Shown here one piece after another: positions 6,537 to 8,789 of a stretch of 8,789 nt of DNA. A model generated the notes under the pieces. The model ran no database searches. It saw nothing but the letters and a program-made list of their open reading frames with translations, and was not told the origin of the DNA. The position numbers and the translations under genes are program-made. Source of the DNA: Candidatus Zixiibacteriota bacterium (GTDB lineage: Bacteria; Zixibacteria; MSB-5A5; GN15; FEB-12). The DNA lies in contig JADFLZ010000069.1 of NCBI GenBank assembly GCA_022564135.1, positions 1 to 8,789 on the forward strand, given 5' to 3'. Every line of letters begins with the position of its first letter. Within the stretch, counting starts at the first letter, position 1.

Positions 6537-7445
6537 TTAGTGCGCACCTTTTCCGGAAAGAACAACCTTGACAGTCTTAAAAAGTATTATAATGTCCAGC
6601 CAAATCGACCAGGTTTTGATGTAGTTCAGATCATAGCTTAGTTTCCTGGTGACAGTTGCTTCAGACGAATCGTAGCCGCCTTTTACCTGAGCCAGTCCGG
6701 TAATTCCCGGCTTGACCATCAGCCTCATAGAGTAACCATCAATTCTGTCAGTCAGGTCAGCTACAAACGTAGGCCTCTCAGGTCTCGGACCAACCAGAGA
6801 CATTTCGCCTGACAAAACGTTTAAAAATTGTGGAAGTTCATCAAGGCGCATCTTTCTTAAAAACGCTCCAAACCTGGTAATTCTTTTGTCGTTTGGTTTT
6901 GCCCAGACCGGACCTGACTCTCTTTCGGCGTCATGGATCATAGTCCGGAACTTGAATAAAGTGAATGTCCGGCCATAACAATTATCACGGCGACGCTCTC
7001 TGTTGCGGCTGTTACCGACGCTCTCTTCGGAGCTGGTCCGTCTTCTGTCTCTTCTCTGGTTCTTGCCTACTCTGGTCTGACAGTAAAAAACAGGACCCTG
7101 AGAATCCATCTTTATTAAAACTGTGATAATCAGACACAGCGGCAAAGTCAGTACGATGCCCAAAATAGCACCAACTATATCGAACAGTCTTTTTATTATT
7201 CTAAAACCGAGTCTATCCAGTGGTGTAGTAATACTGTCCACTGAAGTATGTTGATTGGCTGAATCAGCTATTTCTTCACCTGTTACCATTTCCAGAGAAT
7301 TCCCATGACCAAAGTAATCTTTTCTGTTTTTCAATGTCAAGGTAACAGATGTCCTGCAGGCGGGAACAGCCGGTCTTGAACTGATTCTTTCCAGTTCATC
7401 AAGTAAGGTGTTGTCGTCTCTAATTAAGTTCATAAGTATACTCAT
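6537..7445 (-). CDS. Polyprenyl-phosphate sugar-1-phosphate transferase (bacterial sugar transferase family) with Arg/Ser-rich insertion
   Basis: A 302-residue monotopic membrane enzyme of the short PglC/WcaJ-C type. It should transfer a sugar 1-phosphate from a nucleotide sugar to undecaprenyl phosphate, the first step of exopolysaccharide, O-antigen or glycan assembly. Residues 1-78 look disordered. Residues 86-112 are the re-entrant hydrophobic hairpin (RLFDIVGAILG, with P102), followed by MDSQGPVFYCQTRVGKN (113-129). The catalytic region has FKFRTM (164-169), the Asp-Glu pair D202/E203 in RLDELPQFLNVLSGEMSLVG, PRPERP (220-225), and KPGITGLAQV (245-254). Between TRVGKN and the next conserved strand, where most relatives have only a few residues, sits an insertion of about 28 residues (130-157) with RRDRRR and RERRR. 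The start has no clear Shine-Dalgarno sequence; a second Met at residue 5 is an alternative. It is divergent from the DUF2156 gene. The sugar is unknown. Confidence 0.92.
   Translation of the reverse strand: MSILMNLIRDDNTLLDELERISSRPAVPACRTSVTLTLKNRKDYFGHGNSLEMVTGEEIADSANQHTSVDSITTPLDRLGFRIIKRLFDIVGAILGIVLTLPLCLIITVLIKMDSQGPVFYCQTRVGKNQRRDRRRTSSEESVGNSRNRERRRDNCYGRTFTLFKFRTMIHDAERESGPVWAKPNDKRITRFGAFLRKMRLDELPQFLNVLSGEMSLVGPRPERPTFVADLTDRIDGYSMRLMVKPGITGLAQVKGGYDSSEATVTRKLSYDLNYIKTWSIWLDIIILFKTVKVVLSGKGAH
6991..7026 (-). repeat. Out-of-frame direct repeat in the sugar transferase insertion
   Basis: CGACGCTCTCT occurs twice, at 6991-7001 and 7016-7026, 25 bases apart. Because 25 is not a multiple of three, the two copies are read in different frames: one within RERRR, the other within EESVG. 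This fits local slippage or duplication as the source of the insertion. Confidence 0.6.
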
Positions 7446-7538
7446 AGTCTTTATGCTTAATCATATCGAGCAAGAAAACTGCCCGGAATTAGGCTATTTT
7501 GCACTCGTAACCCTATGTGCGACAACGGCAAATTTGGG

Positions 7539-7582
7539 GCTAAATGCATTCTGCAAAGATTTGTCAATAAAATGGCCATTTT
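7539..7582 (-). promoter_or_regulatory. Candidate promoter/operator between the divergent sugar transferase and DUF2156 genes
   Basis: A perfect 14-bp palindrome AAAATGGCCATTTT lies at 7569-7582, in the middle of the 230-bp region 7446-7675. Directly beside it on the minus strand is a consensus -35 TTGACA (7567-7562) with, 17 bases on, a weak -10 TTTAGC (7544-7539), giving a leader of roughly 90 bases for the sugar transferase. The same bases also read TGGCCATTTTATTGA (7578-7564), which resembles a sigma-54 -24/-12 element with correct spacing but lacks the near-invariant C at -12. I see no convincing plus-strand promoter. Confidence 0.4.
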
Positions 7583-7675
7583 CTTGCGATATAGCTGCAT
7601 ATTTGCGGACTTTTCAAGGGTCCCGAAATCTCGATATCTAACTGGACAATCTCCGCAGCGGTGTTTAATTGAGAG

Positions 7676-8740
7676 ATGCTTAGTGAACTTACAAACGCAG
7701 TTTTTAGAAAAATTCTGGCTGAAAGTCCGCAGTCGGCTCTGGCCAATTTTAAGAACTTTGGCAATTTCCCCTGTGCCGGACAAACCCTGCAAAAAGATAT
7801 GACCCATTTCCGGCTAGACCAATCGGGATATATTGCTTATCAAAAACTTGGCAAAGACAGATTTGTCATCGGTGATCCTGTTATTGCCGAGGACAGGTTT
7901 GAAGAAATCCTGAAATCGTTTTTGTCCAAATATCCACACAGCTGTTTTGTGCAATGTTCAAAGAAGACGGCCCTGATTTTGAAATCACTTGGCTGTTATC
8001 TGACACCGATTGGAATCGAAACATTTCTAAAGCTGCCCTACCGGCTCGAAGGCGCGGGCCGCTGCGACATCAGGCACCTGGCAAACTGCTCAGAAAGAGC
8101 GGGGCTAAAAGTACGGGAGCTCGAAATATCCCAGCTAAGAGGCGACTTTTTGCCTGCTACTTTTGCAGGACTGACTAACGGAGCTATCAGATTTCCCGGA
8201 GAATTAAAATTCCTGGCTGTCAGCAGTTTTACGGAGAAAGTAGTTGGAACCAGGATTTTTGCCGGATTTGATAATGACGGGCTGGTCGGTACCTCGTTGT
8301 TTTTCCCTATGTACGAAAATGGAAAAGTTTTTGGCTATAGCGAAGTAGTTCCGAAAAGAAATCCGGCTGCTCCCAAAGGAACCCGGGTAGGCATTCTGCT
8401 TGGTGCCATCAGACAGTTTGAGTCCGAGGGCATCAAAGTTGTCAGCCTGGGTCTCTCTCCCTTTTATAAGGTCAAAGAACTTTATGACAGCTGCTCTCTC
8501 AGTAACTGCCGGGAGTCTGCAAAATTGTTTGAAATGATTTACAAGTATGCTGATTTCTCATTTAATTATCAGGGATTGTCATTCCACAAGAGTCGATTCA
8601 GGGGAATCGAAAAGGCGGTTTATTTTGCCAGCAAAAAGAAGCTGCCAGTTACAGAACTTCTTAAAATTTACAGATTAACAACCGGCAGATGGCTGCCGCC
8701 GTTTTTTAAACGAAAGGTTAGAGAAGTCGCTATTAGTTAG
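7676..8740 (+). CDS. DUF2156 / MprF C-terminal-like lipid aminoacyltransferase domain protein
   Basis: A 354-residue protein resembling the soluble catalytic domain of phosphatidylglycerol lysyltransferase (MprF, LPG_synthase_C/DUF2156), a tandem acetyltransferase-like fold that moves an amino acid from aminoacyl-tRNA to a lipid. Family-like stretches in order: GYIAYQKLGKDRFVIGDPV (51-69), IGIETFLKL (112-120), KFLAVSS (178-184), GTRIFAG (191-197), GTRVGILLGAIRQF (235-248), VVSLGLSPF (255-263), and the C-terminal FNYQGLSFHKSRFRG (296-310) preceding the AVYFA segment. There are no membrane helices, so the flippase half of true MprF is missing and the product would act at the inner face of the membrane. 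Eight cysteines are scattered through it. An in-frame TGA lies immediately upstream of the GAG before the ATG, fixing the start at 7676 or later. The GAGAG abutting the ATG is too close to be a normal ribosome binding site. Lipid and amino acid specificity are unknown. Confidence 0.8.
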   Translation: MLSELTNAVFRKILAESPQSALANFKNFGNFPCAGQTLQKDMTHFRLDQSGYIAYQKLGKDRFVIGDPVIAEDRFEEILKSFLSKYPHSCFVQCSKKTALILKSLGCYLTPIGIETFLKLPYRLEGAGRCDIRHLANCSERAGLKVRELEISQLRGDFLPATFAGLTNGAIRFPGELKFLAVSSFTEKVVGTRIFAGFDNDGLVGTSLFFPMYENGKVFGYSEVVPKRNPAAPKGTRVGILLGAIRQFESEGIKVVSLGLSPFYKVKELYDSCSLSNCRESAKLFEMIYKYADFSFNYQGLSFHKSRFRGIEKAVYFASKKKLPVTELLKIYRLTTGRWLPPFFKRKVREVAIS

Positions 8741-8789
8741 CTGCCGTCATGTTTCGGTGGAAGACGCTTCAGCATGAGCTGATATTTGT

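Noticed and set aside
7463..7637. 8-bp inverted repeat ATATCGAG / CTCGATAT (7463-7470 and 7630-7637) near both ends of the divergent region
   Set aside because: The arms are short and about 160 bp apart; this is likely by chance.
7515..7802. Plus-strand 95-residue open frame overlapping the start of the DUF2156 gene in another frame
   Set aside because: Low-complexity, non-family sequence; the frame starting at 7676 has clear homology features and this one does not.
7457..7807. Minus-strand 116-residue open frame overlapping the DUF2156 start and the divergent intergenic region
   Set aside because: No recognisable domain; it largely opposes a well-supported gene and its promoter region, and its composition looks like antisense of the true frame.
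8769..8782. Small hairpin TCAGC-ATGA-GCTGA after the DUF2156 gene
   Set aside because: The stem is five base pairs with no T-run before the window ends; not enough to call a terminator.

Overview
The window holds seven substantial protein genes, and no RNA genes, insertion sequences or CRISPR arrays that I can see. It reads as a chromosomal segment of a Gram-negative (diderm) bacterium. A heptose/LPS-type glycosyltransferase, a secreted protein that looks like an outer-membrane beta barrel, undecaprenyl-diphosphate recycling and a sigma-54-dependent response regulator all occur within 9 kb. Composition is moderate and fairly even, with no obvious foreign island. I cannot name the phylum from the sequence alone; an uncultured or sparsely sampled lineage would be consistent with the unusual domain arrangements.

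Layout. Positions 44-3181 (minus strand) read, in transcription order: a secreted beta-barrel-like protein (2465-3181), a strong intrinsic terminator (2414-2439), uppP (1640-2413), and a fused heptosyltransferase/heptose-bisphosphate phosphatase (44-1639). The uppP stop codon directly abuts the fusion's start codon. A 251-bp divergent intergenic region separates this block from a plus-strand sodium-coupled neurotransmitter/amino-acid symporter (3433-4809). That gene converges, 15 bp apart, on a minus-strand NtrC-type response regulator (4825-6258). Upstream of the regulator lie 278 bp of non-coding sequence, then a minus-strand polyisoprenyl-phosphate sugar-1-phosphate transferase (6537-7445). 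A 230-bp divergent intergenic region with a 14-bp perfect palindrome separates that gene from a plus-strand DUF2156/MprF-C-like protein (7676-8740), predicted to be a cytosolic aminoacyl-tRNA-dependent lipid-modifying enzyme.

How the genes fit together. Four genes serve the cell envelope. UppP recycles the undecaprenyl carrier and the sugar transferase loads it. The GT9-GmhB fusion makes and/or transfers heptose, and the DUF2156 protein may aminoacylate a membrane lipid. The response regulator has no histidine kinase in the window; a link to the adjacent exopolysaccharide-type gene is inference.

Best leads: (1) the response regulator has an intact GAFTGA motif and Walker A but a degenerate Walker B (Ala-Asp for Asp-Glu), plus altered sensor I and second arginine-finger positions; (2) the GT9-GmhB fusion; (3) a terminator hairpin butting against the uppP start codon and burying its only Shine-Dalgarno-like sequence; (4) a roughly 28-residue Arg/Ser-rich insertion in the sugar transferase, carrying an out-of-frame internal repeat. 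I found no clear novel defence or mobile system.
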